DNA from: Eubacteriales bacterium
Lineage (GTDB): Bacteria; Bacillota; Clostridia; Christensenellales; Aristaeellaceae
Length of the DNA: 64,000 bases
Assembly: GCA_028705775.1 (NCBI GenBank)
Contig: JAQWCW010000007.1
Location: 1 to 64,000, forward strand
Direction of reading: 5' to 3'
The notes beneath the pieces were generated by a model. That model did not search any database, was not told the DNA's origin, and was given only the letters and a program-made list of their open reading frames with translations. How positions within the stretch are numbered: position 1 is the first letter of the stretch; every line of letters begins with the position of its first letter. Both the position numbers and the translations under genes were made by a program. Shown here in pieces: positions 7,859 to 16,208 of the stretch.

Positions 7859-8881
7859 ATGAAGGAAATGCTGGAGCAGCTGAAACAGCAGCTGAGTGAA
7901 ATGCTTCCGGAAATTGATTCGCCGCAGAAGCTTGAGGAAGCAAAGGTGCGGTTCCTTGGCAAAAAGGGCAGCCTTACCGCCCTGAAGCGCGGAATGGGCG
8001 CGCTTTCGCCGGAGGAGCGTCCGAAGGCGGGGCAGATGATTAACACCGTCAGCCAGTGGATGGAGGAGCGCCTTTCCGAGTGCGAGCAGAGAATTAAAAG
8101 CCGTATGCGCGAGGAGGCCCTTCGCTCCGAAACGATTGACGTAACGGAGCCGCGCGACGCGATTTCGATGGGCGGCGAGCATCCGCTTACCCTTGTGCTT
8201 CGCGACCTTGTGGACTGCTTCACCGGCATGGGCTTTGAGGTCGTCGAGGGCCCTGAAATCGAGCTTGACCATTATAATTTCGAGCTTCTGAATATACCAA
8301 AGAATCATCCGGCGCGCGATGCGCAGGATACCTTCTACGTTGACGATAACATAGTTCTCAGGACGCATACCTCGCCTATGCAGGCGCGCACAATGCTCAC
8401 CCGCAAGCCGCCGATTCGCATCATCTGCCCCGGGCGCGTTTTCCGCGCCGACGAGGTGGACGCCACGCACAGCCCCGTATTCCATCAGATGGAAGGGCTT
8501 GTAATCGACGAGGATGTAACGATGGCTGACCTTCGCGGAACGCTCAACGAGTTTGCAAGGCGGCTTTACGGAAGCGATGTAACAACCCGTTTCCGCCCCT
8601 CCTTCTTCCCGTTCACCGAGCCGAGCGCCGAGGTTGACTTGACCTGCATGGCGTGCCACGGCAAGGGCTGCCCCATCTGCAAGGGTACTGGCTGGATTGA
8701 GGTTCTGGGCAGCGGAATGGTGAACCCGAAAGTGCTTGATATGTGCGGAATCGACAGCAAAAAGTATAAGGGCTTTGCCTTCGGAATCGGGCTTGAGCGC
8801 ATAGCGATGCTCAGGTACGGTATCCGCGATATGAGACTTTTCTATGAGGGCGACCAGAAGTATTTCGCCCAGTTCAGGTAA
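7859..8881 (+). CDS. pheS: Phenylalanine--tRNA ligase alpha subunit
   Basis: Catalytic subunit of the alpha2-beta2 class II synthetase that charges tRNA-Phe. The start at 7859 follows GGAGG by seven bases; an in-frame ATG at 7811 lies inside the T-box terminator and is rejected. The 340-residue product has the N-terminal coiled-coil region (1-90) that binds tRNA. Class II motif 2 (PGRVFRADEVDATHSPVFHQMEG) and motif 3 (FGIGLERIAMLRYGI) are both present. A CxxC...CxxC insertion (CMACHGKGCPIC) precedes motif 3, as in many bacterial PheS. pheT follows after 14 bases. Confidence 0.97.
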   Translation: MKEMLEQLKQQLSEMLPEIDSPQKLEEAKVRFLGKKGSLTALKRGMGALSPEERPKAGQMINTVSQWMEERLSECEQRIKSRMREEALRSETIDVTEPRDAISMGGEHPLTLVLRDLVDCFTGMGFEVVEGPEIELDHYNFELLNIPKNHPARDAQDTFYVDDNIVLRTHTSPMQARTMLTRKPPIRIICPGRVFRADEVDATHSPVFHQMEGLVIDEDVTMADLRGTLNEFARRLYGSDVTTRFRPSFFPFTEPSAEVDLTCMACHGKGCPICKGTGWIEVLGSGMVNPKVLDMCGIDSKKYKGFAFGIGLERIAMLRYGIRDMRLFYEGDQKYFAQFR

Positions 8882-8895
8882 GGAGGCTTCTGATA

Positions 8896-11289
8896 ATGAA
8901 AGCACCCATGAAATGGCTCAGGGATTATACCGAAATTCCTCTTTCTCCGCTTGAATACCAGTCCAAAATGATTATGTCGGGAACGGGCGTTGAGGATATG
9001 GAGGACTTGACGGCGGAGCGCAGGGGCGTTGTCGTCGGAAAGGTTCTCAAGTGCGATAAGCATCCGGACAGCGACCATCTTCACGTCTGCCTTGTCGATA
9101 CGGGCAGGGAGGAAAAGCTCCAAATCGTCTGCGGCGCGCCGAATGTTGCCGAGGGGCAGCTTGTGTGCGTAGCCGAGGTCGGCGCCGTGCTGCCTAAGGA
9201 TGTAAAGATTAAGAAGGGCAAGCTTCGCGGAGTCGAGAGCTGCGGAATGCTCTGCTCAGGACCGGAAATCGGCGTTCCCGTCGAGCTTTATCCGTCCGTC
9301 GGCGACGAGGGAATTCTCGTTTTCAACGAGGAGCATCCGCTTGGGCAGGATGTAAACGAGATTTTCGGGCTTAACGATTATGTGGCGGATTTTGAAATTC
9401 TCGCCAATCGCCCCGACTGCCTCTGCGTATGGGGAGTTGCGCGCGAGAGCGCCGCTGCCTGCGGAACGGAGTTTAAAAAGCCCGAAATAACGGTCAAAAC
9501 CGTTGCGGGCAAGGTTGAGGACAGCGTTAAAATCAGCGTTCTGGATGAGGCGCTCTGCCCGAGATATGCCGCAAGGGTTATCAAGAACGTGCGCGTAGCG
9601 CCCTCTCCCGACTGGCTCAGGCAGTACCTGTTCGCCGCCGGAATGCGCTCCATCAATAACATTGTCGATATTACGAACTTCGTAATGCTTGAAACGGGTC
9701 ATCCTATGCACGCCTTCGATTTGGATAAGGTTCGCGGAAACGAGATTATCGTCCGCAAGGCGCGCAAGGGCGAGAAGATAACGACGCTTGACGAAAAGGA
9801 ATACGAGCTTTCCGGAATTGAGCTGCTCATCTGCGACAGCGAGGGCGCTACCGGAATAGCGGGCGTAATGGGCGGCGCGGAGAGCGAAATCACGGAAAGT
9901 ACAAAGAGCGTTTTGTTCGAGTGCGCCGCGTTTGACCGCACAGGAACGCGCCTTACCTCGCGCTCGCTCGGAATCCGCACGGAGGCGAGCGGCCGCTTTG
10001 AGAAGGGCGTAAGCGATAAAACCGTAATGGAAGCGCTCATGCGCGCGTCTCAGCTTGTGAATCTGCTTGACGCGGGCGACGTTGTGGAGGGCATTTACGA
10101 TAACTATCCCGCGCCTACCGAGAATAAGCCGATTGCCGCAAGCGTCAAGTCCATGCAGAACTACATTGGCGTCAAGGTTCCCGCCGAGGAAATGAAGCGG
10201 ATTCTTGAAAAGCTGTTCTTCACAGTAACCCTTTCCGGCGATGTAATCACCGCAACCGCTCCGGATTTCCGTCAGGATGTCGAGGGCGAGGCGGACTTGG
10301 CGGAGGAGGTTCTGCGTATTTACGGCTACTCGCACATACCCTCCACGAAGCTGCGCGGCGAAACCACAATGGGCGGCAGAAGCGAGCGCATGATTCTTTC
10401 CGACAAGGTGCATAGCATCATGTGCGGAATGGGATATTATGAGATAATGAACTATTCCTTCGTCAGCATGAAGCTGCTTGAAAAGCTGAATCTGCCGGAG
10501 GGAAGCCCGTGGCTTGCGCCGCTTCGCCTGCGCAATCCGCTCGGCGAGGATACCGCAGTAATGCGCCCGACTCTTGCCGCGTCAATGCTTGACACTCTTT
10601 CGCGCAATATGAGCCGCTCGGCGGAAAGCTGCCGTCTGTTTGAAATCGCCGCCGTTTATGACGGAACGAAGAAAACAGCCGAAGGGCTTCCCGAAGAAAC
10701 GCAGATGCTTTCAATCGGCGCTTACGGGGCGGGGATGGATTTCTTCGCTATGCGCTCGCTTGTCGAGGCGCTGCTTTCCTCCTTCGGCGTAAAATGCGAT
10801 ATCAGGCGCTCCGGCGAAAGCTGGCTGCATCCCGGGCGCGGCTGCGAGCTGCTTATCGGCGATACCGTGCTTGCGGTTCTTGGAGAAGCGCATCCCGACG
10901 TGCTTGCGAATTTCGATTTGAATCAGCGCGCCTATATCGCCGCCGTCAACCTTACGGAGCTGAAGAAGCTTGAAAAACCGCTAGGCGAAGTTCCCGCGCT
11001 TCCGAAGTATCCCGCCGTGTCCCGCGATTTGGCGTTTGTTGTTGCGGAGGAAACGGAGCTGGGGCGTATGATGACGGATATGGAGAAGGCTTCGGGCAAT
11101 ATGCTTGAGGGCATTCGCCTGTTCGATGTCTACCGCGGAACGGGAATCGAAACCGGCAAAAAGTCGGCAGCCTTCTCGCTCACCTTCCGCGCAAAAGACC
11201 ACACGCTTACCGAAAACGAGGTAAACGCCGCCGTCAAGCGCGTCATAAAGCGCATGGAGAGCGATTATCAGGCGGCGCTCCGCTCATAA
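8896..11289 (+). CDS. pheT: Phenylalanine--tRNA ligase beta subunit
   Basis: Non-catalytic partner of PheS that provides editing and tRNA binding. The 797-residue product shows the standard order. An EMAP/OB-type tRNA-binding domain lies near 40-150 (KCDKHPDSDHLHVCLVDTG). The B3/B4 editing domain follows near 205-380, then B5 near 400-475. The catalytic-like core leads to a C-terminal anticodon-binding FDX-ACB domain from about 705 (LPKYPAVSRDLAFVV). Length and order are typical of bacteria, with no sign of damage. It is co-transcribed with pheS under the T-box. Confidence 0.97.
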   Translation: MKAPMKWLRDYTEIPLSPLEYQSKMIMSGTGVEDMEDLTAERRGVVVGKVLKCDKHPDSDHLHVCLVDTGREEKLQIVCGAPNVAEGQLVCVAEVGAVLPKDVKIKKGKLRGVESCGMLCSGPEIGVPVELYPSVGDEGILVFNEEHPLGQDVNEIFGLNDYVADFEILANRPDCLCVWGVARESAAACGTEFKKPEITVKTVAGKVEDSVKISVLDEALCPRYAARVIKNVRVAPSPDWLRQYLFAAGMRSINNIVDITNFVMLETGHPMHAFDLDKVRGNEIIVRKARKGEKITTLDEKEYELSGIELLICDSEGATGIAGVMGGAESEITESTKSVLFECAAFDRTGTRLTSRSLGIRTEASGRFEKGVSDKTVMEALMRASQLVNLLDAGDVVEGIYDNYPAPTENKPIAASVKSMQNYIGVKVPAEEMKRILEKLFFTVTLSGDVITATAPDFRQDVEGEADLAEEVLRIYGYSHIPSTKLRGETTMGGRSERMILSDKVHSIMCGMGYYEIMNYSFVSMKLLEKLNLPEGSPWLAPLRLRNPLGEDTAVMRPTLAASMLDTLSRNMSRSAESCRLFEIAAVYDGTKKTAEGLPEETQMLSIGAYGAGMDFFAMRSLVEALLSSFGVKCDIRRSGESWLHPGRGCELLIGDTVLAVLGEAHPDVLANFDLNQRAYIAAVNLTELKKLEKPLGEVPALPKYPAVSRDLAFVVAEETELGRMMTDMEKASGNMLEGIRLFDVYRGTGIETGKKSAAFSLTFRAKDHTLTENEVNAAVKRVIKRMESDYQAALRS

Positions 11290-11292
11290 GGT

Positions 11293-11321
11293 TTGCGTTT
11301 ATCTTTTAGTTATTGTATAAT
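11293..11321 (+). promoter_or_regulatory. Promoter of CofE-like gene
   Basis: TTGCGT (11293-11298) and TATAAT (11316-11321) are spaced by 17 bases, 31 bases before the start. Confidence 0.6.
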
Positions 11322-11352
11322 TACGAAAATCAGTTTATAGGAGGCTTTGCCG

Positions 11353-12096
11353 ATGTCGAGCCAGTCCAAGAATCAGGACAGCCAGCGCAGGGAAGAAAAC
11401 GGCATTGTTTATTTTGACCGCGGCGTGATAACGGGGCGCGATGGGAAAAAATATGAGCGCTACGCTATTCAGACCCATTTCGTTCAGAAGGACGAGGACC
11501 AGGCGGAGCTTGTTCGCCGCTATGTTATGCCTCTTTACAAGAAGGGCGATATTCTTTCCTTCGGCGCAAAGGTAATGTGTATGTGCGTCGGAAGCGTAAG
11601 AACCCGCAACGAGGTCAAGCCCGGATTCTGGGCGAATCTGCTCTGGCGCTTTGCAGGAATCAATTCAACGGGCGTCGGAATGCATGAGCCGTACAAGCTT
11701 CAGCTTGTAATCGACATCTGCGGGCTTCCGCGCGTGCTTCTGGCTGTTTTCTGCGCGGCGGTGACTAAACCCTTCGGCGTCAAGGGCGTGTTCTACAAGG
11801 TGTGCGGCAAGGGTGTAGGCGGCATTGACGGCTTCTATTTCCGCTCAAGCTTTGAAACGTACAAGCAGATGGCGCTTATTAATCCGAGCAATCCCAAGGA
11901 GCTTTGCGATAAGCTCTCCAAGGATGTCGGAATCCCCGTCGTGCTGATGGACGCCAACGATATCGAGCAGAACGAGCTGGGCTGCAGCGACGATATGCCG
12001 CTTACCTATGACCAGAGGCAGGACGCTATGAAGGACAACCCCTCCGGTCAGGGCGACGAGCTTACTCCGCTCATCCTTATCAGACCAATCGACTGA
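11353..12096 (+). CDS. Coenzyme F420-0:L-glutamate ligase-like (CofE family) protein
   Basis: A 247-residue protein resembling the CofE/FbiB ligase fold. A GDILSFGAKVMCMCVGSV stretch fits the N-terminal nucleotide/metal region, and VVLMDANDIEQNELG fits the conserved D-x-ND-x-(x)n-LG motif near residue 198. CofE adds glutamate to F420-0 using GTP. No other F420 gene is in the window, and F420 is not general in Bacillota, so the true substrate is open. Several clostridial homologues carry this annotation by similarity only. ATG 11353 is preceded by TAGGAGG at eight bases; a TTG six bases upstream is less likely. It has its own promoter and terminator. Confidence 0.65.
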   Translation: MSSQSKNQDSQRREENGIVYFDRGVITGRDGKKYERYAIQTHFVQKDEDQAELVRRYVMPLYKKGDILSFGAKVMCMCVGSVRTRNEVKPGFWANLLWRFAGINSTGVGMHEPYKLQLVIDICGLPRVLLAVFCAAVTKPFGVKGVFYKVCGKGVGGIDGFYFRSSFETYKQMALINPSNPKELCDKLSKDVGIPVVLMDANDIEQNELGCSDDMPLTYDQRQDAMKDNPSGQGDELTPLILIRPID

Positions 12097-12111
12097 GCAT
12101 TTTAAGAAAAG

Positions 12112-12137
12112 ACCGCACGGATATGCCGTGCGGTTTT
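12112..12137 (+). terminator. Terminator after CofE-like gene
   Basis: A 9-bp perfect stem (12112-12120 with 12126-12134) followed by a run of Ts. Confidence 0.85.
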
Positions 12138-12180
12138 TGTTTTTGCCAAGGAAAAGCACAGAACAATTCGGCTTTTCCGT

Positions 12181-12214
12181 AAAAACGCCGGAACAGTCTT
12201 TTACTGCTCCGGCG
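12181..12214 (-). terminator. Terminator of dnaA
   Basis: A 12-bp stem with one mismatch (12186-12197 with 12203-12214). Read on the minus strand it is followed by five Ts. It ends dnaA without any co-transcribed gene. Confidence 0.75.
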
Positions 12215-12232
12215 TTTCTATATATCTGCGGT

Positions 12233-13567
12233 TTACCTGTCGGTAATCATCTTTTTCAAATCGTCAACCGCGCTTTTCGTGGATGAATCGGAGGCGAGAA
12301 GGTTTGAAATCTTGTCGCAGTCATGCATGACCGTGGAATAGTGCCTGTTTCCGAAGCGCTCCGCGATAACGGGGTAGGAAAAGCCCGTCAGCTCGCGCGC
12401 AAGGTACATCGCAATCTGCCTCGGAACGGCAATTTCGCGCGTGCGCCTTCCGGATTTCAAATCGTCAACGGTAAGCGAATAGTAATCTGCAACGGTTTCA
12501 ATAACAAGCTCGCAGGTAATCTTCTTCGGCTTGCGCGTGTCGAAAATTTCCCTCAGCGCTTCCTCGGCAAGCTCAACCGTGATGGGGCGGCAAACCAGCG
12601 CCGAATACGCGGTAAGGCGGGTAAGGCTGCCCTCAAGCTCGCGGATGTTTGAATCGACCCTTTCCGCAATCATGGAAAGCACGCTGTCGTCGATAAGCAA
12701 ATGCTCGTCGTTCGCCTTCTGGCGCAGAATTGCGATTCGGGTTTCCAAATCGGGCTTCTGAATATCGGCGATAAGCCCCCACTCAAAGCGCGATTGAAGC
12801 CTTTCCTCAAGGCGCGCTATTTCCTTTGGCGGGCGGTCGGAGGTTAGAATAATCTGCTTGCCCGCGGAGTGCAGCGCGTTGAAGGTGTGGAAAAACTCCT
12901 CCTGAGTCGATGTGCGCCCCGCAAGGAACTGCACGTCGTCAATCATCAGCACGTCCACGTTACGGAAGCGGTTGCGCATTTCCTCGGTTTTGCGCGTCTG
13001 CATTGAGGTTATCAGCTCGTTGGTGAAATCCTCGCAGGTTATGTATAGCAGCTTGAGGTCGGGATGCTCCTTGTGCGCAAAATGCCCGATTGCGTGCATA
13101 AGGTGTGTTTTCCCAAGCCCGACGCCTCCGTACAGGAACAGGGGATTGTAAGCCTGCCCGGGGGATTCGGCTACTGCAAGCGCGGCGGCGTGCGCAAACC
13201 TGTTGCCGTTGCCGACAACGAAGTTTTCAAAGGTGTATTTGGGATTGAGCGATATAACGGGCATATTGCCAACCTTGATGGATTTTTTAGAATCCTCAGG
13301 CAGGGGAAGGCTTTCTGCCTCCTGCGGCGTGTAAATTTCGATTCGCATATTGCGCCCCAGAACCTGCGAAGCGGCGTTACCGATAAGCACTCCGTATCGG
13401 CTGGAAACAGTGGACTTATTGAATGCGGTAGTCGCGGCAAGGCAGAGCCTGTCCTCAGAAAGAAGAATAGGGCTCAAACCGCTTTGAATCCATGTGCTGT
13501 AAGAGATTTCATTCATCTCCGACCGTAAAAGACCGCACACTTCATCCCAACATTCCTGCAATGTCAT
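12233..13567 (-). CDS. dnaA: Chromosomal replication initiator DnaA
   Basis: Binds oriC and opens the duplex for replication. Domain I (about 1-85) contains the YSTWIQ element. A short linker leads to the AAA+ domain with Walker A GGVGLGKTHLMHAIG near 148, Walker B VLMIDDVQFLAGR and sensor IILTSDRPP. The C-terminal DNA-binding domain carries the DnaA signature in RHYSTVMHDCDKI. About 444 residues, full length. Two ATGs six bases apart are possible; the inner one (13567) has the better distance to AGGAG. Unusually for Bacillota there is no dnaN behind it: the gene ends in a terminator and faces a convergent gene. Confidence 0.97.
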   Translation of the reverse strand: MTLQECWDEVCGLLRSEMNEISYSTWIQSGLSPILLSEDRLCLAATTAFNKSTVSSRYGVLIGNAASQVLGRNMRIEIYTPQEAESLPLPEDSKKSIKVGNMPVISLNPKYTFENFVVGNGNRFAHAAALAVAESPGQAYNPLFLYGGVGLGKTHLMHAIGHFAHKEHPDLKLLYITCEDFTNELITSMQTRKTEEMRNRFRNVDVLMIDDVQFLAGRTSTQEEFFHTFNALHSAGKQIILTSDRPPKEIARLEERLQSRFEWGLIADIQKPDLETRIAILRQKANDEHLLIDDSVLSMIAERVDSNIRELEGSLTRLTAYSALVCRPITVELAEEALREIFDTRKPKKITCELVIETVADYYSLTVDDLKSGRRTREIAVPRQIAMYLARELTGFSYPVIAERFGNRHYSTVMHDCDKISNLLASDSSTKSAVDDLKKMITDR

Positions 13568-13911
13568 CCTCATTCGCTCCTAACGCCTATTAAGCTCCGC
13601 GCAGTATATGCCATTTAGGGTCATCAGCGCAGCATATAAGCCATGATAGCAAAATTACTTTTCGATTGCAAGATGTATAAAAAGCCGCCGCGTGTCGCAT
13701 TTTGACGCATTATTGCCGCTTTTCCGCAAGACTTGGTGGCGTTTCTTTGGGGCGTCCACAACAGATGGAATCTTATCGCAATTATTACTTTTTGAGAAAA
13801 AATATGTGTATCGACTGTGACATAGCAAGGAATAATAACCTCTTGTGTCGAAAATAGAATAGATTAATCCGTTTGCTTTCGCTGATTTCAGCGACGAAAG
13901 GGTGGCTTCGT
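13568..13911. other. Divergent intergenic region dnaA / unknown gene (possible oriC, unproven)
   Basis: About 340 bases. The right half is AT-rich (13780-13870). I looked for DnaA boxes (TTATCCACA) and found only 6/9 matches near 13752, 13806 and 13844, which is no better than chance. It holds the dnaA promoter. An origin is possible from gene context only. Confidence 0.35.
13643..13671 (-). promoter_or_regulatory. Promoter of dnaA
   Basis: On the minus strand TTGCAA (13671-13666) and TATCAT (13648-13643) are spaced by 17 bases, about 75 bases before the dnaA start. Confidence 0.55.
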
Positions 13912-14430
13912 GTGGCTGAAATAACGCTTGAAGGTGTTCGCTATCTGCTTGCGCCGTGGCTTGGCTCGTTTACGCTGGATACCTCTCCGGAAATATCCGA
14001 GGGAGTGTTTACCCGTCTTTGCAGCTATCGCGGCGGCAGAGGGCCTACGCTCATTGACGTTGAAAACGAGGTTGAGGAGTTCCTTCACCTGAGCATTTAC
14101 CGCGCCACAAACAAAACCATGCGCCTCTGGATGGATAACGGCTCGCTTATAGAGGTTTATTCAAGCCATATAGCGCAGATGGCGGACGACGTTATGTTCC
14201 TGCTCTTTTCATCGCTCACGGTCTATACCCCCTCCCTTCAGATGGTGGAGGATTATGCAATGCGGAAGCATTCACTCTCCGCACTTCGCGCGCTGTATAC
14301 CGTGTTTTCGCGCCTCCAGTCGCCCGCCGAGCTCAGCGCGGTAAGGCGGCAGATTACGACGCTGTATAAAAAAGAGGACTATGAATACTGGCTTGAAGAG
14401 GCGGATAAAGCGGCGGCGGAAAAACAATAG
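13912..14430 (+). CDS. Unknown protein upstream of parAB
   Basis: I do not recognise this protein. GTG 13912 is preceded by a GAAAGGG site and gives 172 residues; a TTG at 13873 would give 185 but has no clear site. The sequence is soluble, mixed alpha/beta in look, with no signal peptide. A hydrophobic run near 101-118 (DDVMFLLFSSLTVYTPSL) is too polar at its ends for a confident membrane helix. The C-terminal third is rich in charged helices (KKEDYEYWLEEADKAAAEKQ). It sits between dnaA and parA in the same direction as parA, but parA has its own promoter. The position hints at chromosome biology without proving it. Confidence 0.6.
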   Translation: MAEITLEGVRYLLAPWLGSFTLDTSPEISEGVFTRLCSYRGGRGPTLIDVENEVEEFLHLSIYRATNKTMRLWMDNGSLIEVYSSHIAQMADDVMFLLFSSLTVYTPSLQMVEDYAMRKHSLSALRALYTVFSRLQSPAELSAVRRQITTLYKKEDYEYWLEEADKAAAEKQ

Positions 14431-14441
14431 CCGAAATATGC

Positions 14442-14470
14442 TTTACATTTCCGCGCTCTGAGGCTACAAT
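14442..14470 (+). promoter_or_regulatory. Promoter of parAB
   Basis: TTTACA (14442-14447) and TACAAT (14465-14470) are spaced by 17 bases, 61 bases before parA. Confidence 0.6.
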
Positions 14471-14486
14471 TAAACGCGTAATCCGT

Positions 14487-14512
14487 TTTCCCCGCAAGAA
14501 ACGCGGGGGAAA
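14487..14512 (+). other. Hairpin in parA 5' leader
   Basis: A GC-rich inverted repeat (14487-14495 with 14503-14512, one bulged G) lies between the promoter and the parA ribosome binding site. It lacks a T-run, so it is not a terminator. It could shield or stabilise the leader, or be a protein-binding palindrome. Confidence 0.4.
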
Positions 14513-14531
14513 TCGTTAGGAGCTTTTATAG

Positions 14532-15302
14532 ATGGGAAAGATAATCGCCGTTGCCAATCAAAAGGGCGGCGTTGGGAAAACAACTACCTGCGTCAGCGTC
14601 GCGTCGTCAATCGCGGCGCTTGGCAAGCGCGTCCTTTTGGTTGATTTGGACCCGCAGGGCAACGCTTCAAGCGGGCTTGGCGCTAAGCTTGGGCAGAACT
14701 GCGTATACGAGGCGATGATGGGGCAGATTAGCCTTGGCGACGTTATCAGCGATACGCCGATGAAGGGGCTTTCAATCATCCCTTCCGACATCAGGCTTGC
14801 CGGAGCGGAGGTTGAGCTTGTTTCGAGCAAGAAGCGCGAGTTCATCCTCCGCGGTCTGCTTGCGGCAATCGCGGCGGATTACGACTATATATTCATCGAC
14901 TGCCAGCCGAGCCTCGGAATTCTTACGATAAACGCGCTGACCGCCGCAAGAAGCGTGCTTGTGCCTATTCAGTGCGAGTATTACGCGCTTGAGGGCGTAA
15001 CAAGCCTTATGAATACCATAAACCGCGTCAAGCGCTCCCTGAACCCGCTTCTGGAGCTGGAGGGCGTTGTGATGACTATGTATGATTCGCGCACGAATCT
15101 GAGCGCGCAGGTCGTTTCCCAAGTGCGGAAGCATTTTCGGGAAAAGGTGTTCGACTCCGTGATACCGCGGAATGTCCGGCTCAGCGAATCGCCGAGCCAC
15201 GGGCTTCCGATATGCCTTTACGATAAAAACTCATCCGGTGCTTTGGCTTACTCGGCGCTTGCGTCCGAGATACTTAAAAGAAACGGGCAGGGAAGCGTGT
15301 GA
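14532..15302 (+). CDS. parA: ParA/Soj chromosome partitioning ATPase
   Basis: A 256-residue ParA-type ATPase that works with ParB-parS in chromosome segregation and can modulate DnaA. The deviant Walker A KGGVGKTTTCVSVA is at residues 11-24, with the signature lysine. VDLDPQGNASSGLG and the Walker B-like YDYIFIDCQPSLG follow. Length is that of the short chromosomal Soj type without an N-terminal HTH. The stop overlaps the parB GTG by three bases. Adjacency to dnaA fits the known Soj-DnaA link, but the usual rnpA-yidC-mnmE-rsmG neighbours are absent. Confidence 0.95.
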   Translation: MGKIIAVANQKGGVGKTTTCVSVASSIAALGKRVLLVDLDPQGNASSGLGAKLGQNCVYEAMMGQISLGDVISDTPMKGLSIIPSDIRLAGAEVELVSSKKREFILRGLLAAIAADYDYIFIDCQPSLGILTINALTAARSVLVPIQCEYYALEGVTSLMNTINRVKRSLNPLLELEGVVMTMYDSRTNLSAQVVSQVRKHFREKVFDSVIPRNVRLSESPSHGLPICLYDKNSSGALAYSALASEILKRNGQGSV

Positions 15303-16156
15303 GTATGAAAAAAGGTGCTTTGGGCTTGGGGCGCGGTCTTGACAGCCTGCTGCCCGACGTGAACGCCGAGCAGGGCGAGGGCGTAACCATGATTGCGGTT
15401 GAGGATATCGACGTCGACCCGCGCCAGCCGCGCAGGGATTTTGACGAGCGCGCCCTGAACTCGCTTGCCGACAGCATTCGCTCCGTCGGAATAATTCAGC
15501 CAATCCTTGTTACGGAATCAAACGGACGCTTCCGCATTGTGGCAGGCGAAAGGCGTTTCCGCGCCGCGCGCCTTGCGGGTCTTGCCGAACTGCCCTGCCT
15601 TATACGGGAGCTTGATAAGAAAACCCGAATGGAGTACACGCTTATCGAAAATCTTCAGCGTGAGGATTTGAACCCAATCGAGGAGGCGCAGGGAATCCGC
15701 GAGCTTATGCAGGCGTGCGGCTATACTCAGGACGAGTGCGCGAAAAGGATTGGCAAAAGCCGCCCCGTTGTCGCAAACCTGCTCCGCCTTCTTACGCTTC
15801 CGGAGGAGGTTGCCGCCGAGGTTCGCTCAGGCAGGCTCAGCGAGGGTCATGCCAGAACGCTTGTCGGCGTTACGCCGAAGGAAAAGCAGATTCTGCTTAT
15901 GCGCCAGTGCCTTGTGCAGGGCTGGACGGTTCGCCAGCTTGAGCAGGCGGCGGCGCGCGGAGATGAAAAGCGCCCGCAAAGGCGGGATAAGTCGCTTCTT
16001 CCGGAGCTTCAGGATATGCAGGATATGATGATTAGAACGCTCGGAATGAAAAGCGTTATCGCAGGCTCGGTGAAAAAGGGCAGGATTACCCTTGAGTATA
16101 ACACGCGCGAAGAGCTTGACCATCTCTACGAACTGCTTGAGCGGCTCGGAGAGTAA
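15299..16156 (+). CDS. parB: ParB/Spo0J partition protein
   Basis: A 285-residue parS-binding CTPase clamp that loads condensin and positions origins. The N-terminal CTP-binding domain contains VDPRQPRRDFDERALNSLADSI, then GRFRIVAGERRFRAARLAG with the GERRFRA motif. The central HTH domain (about 125-220) includes TQDECAKRIGKSRPVVANLLRLL. The C-terminal dimerisation region ends the protein. GTG 15299 overlaps the parA stop and lies five bases after AGGGA; ATG 15305 is the alternative. I could not find a perfect parS palindrome in the window. Confidence 0.95.
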   Translation: MSMKKGALGLGRGLDSLLPDVNAEQGEGVTMIAVEDIDVDPRQPRRDFDERALNSLADSIRSVGIIQPILVTESNGRFRIVAGERRFRAARLAGLAELPCLIRELDKKTRMEYTLIENLQREDLNPIEEAQGIRELMQACGYTQDECAKRIGKSRPVVANLLRLLTLPEEVAAEVRSGRLSEGHARTLVGVTPKEKQILLMRQCLVQGWTVRQLEQAAARGDEKRPQRRDKSLLPELQDMQDMMIRTLGMKSVIAGSVKKGRITLEYNTREELDHLYELLERLGE

Positions 16157-16168
16157 AGCGGCATAATG

Positions 16169-16199
16169 AAAGCGGCGGAATTTTCCGCCGCTTTATTAA
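16169..16199 (+). terminator. Terminator between parB and ssb (bidirectional)
   Basis: A strong GC stem built on GCGGCGG/CCGCCGC, flanked by A-run and T-run on both sides. It can serve the convergent parB and ssb transcripts. Confidence 0.75.
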
Positions 16200-16208
16200 T
16201 ATTCTTTT

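Noticed and set aside
13741..13860. Possible DnaA boxes
   Set aside because: Best matches agree at six of nine positions, as expected by chance in AT-rich DNA.
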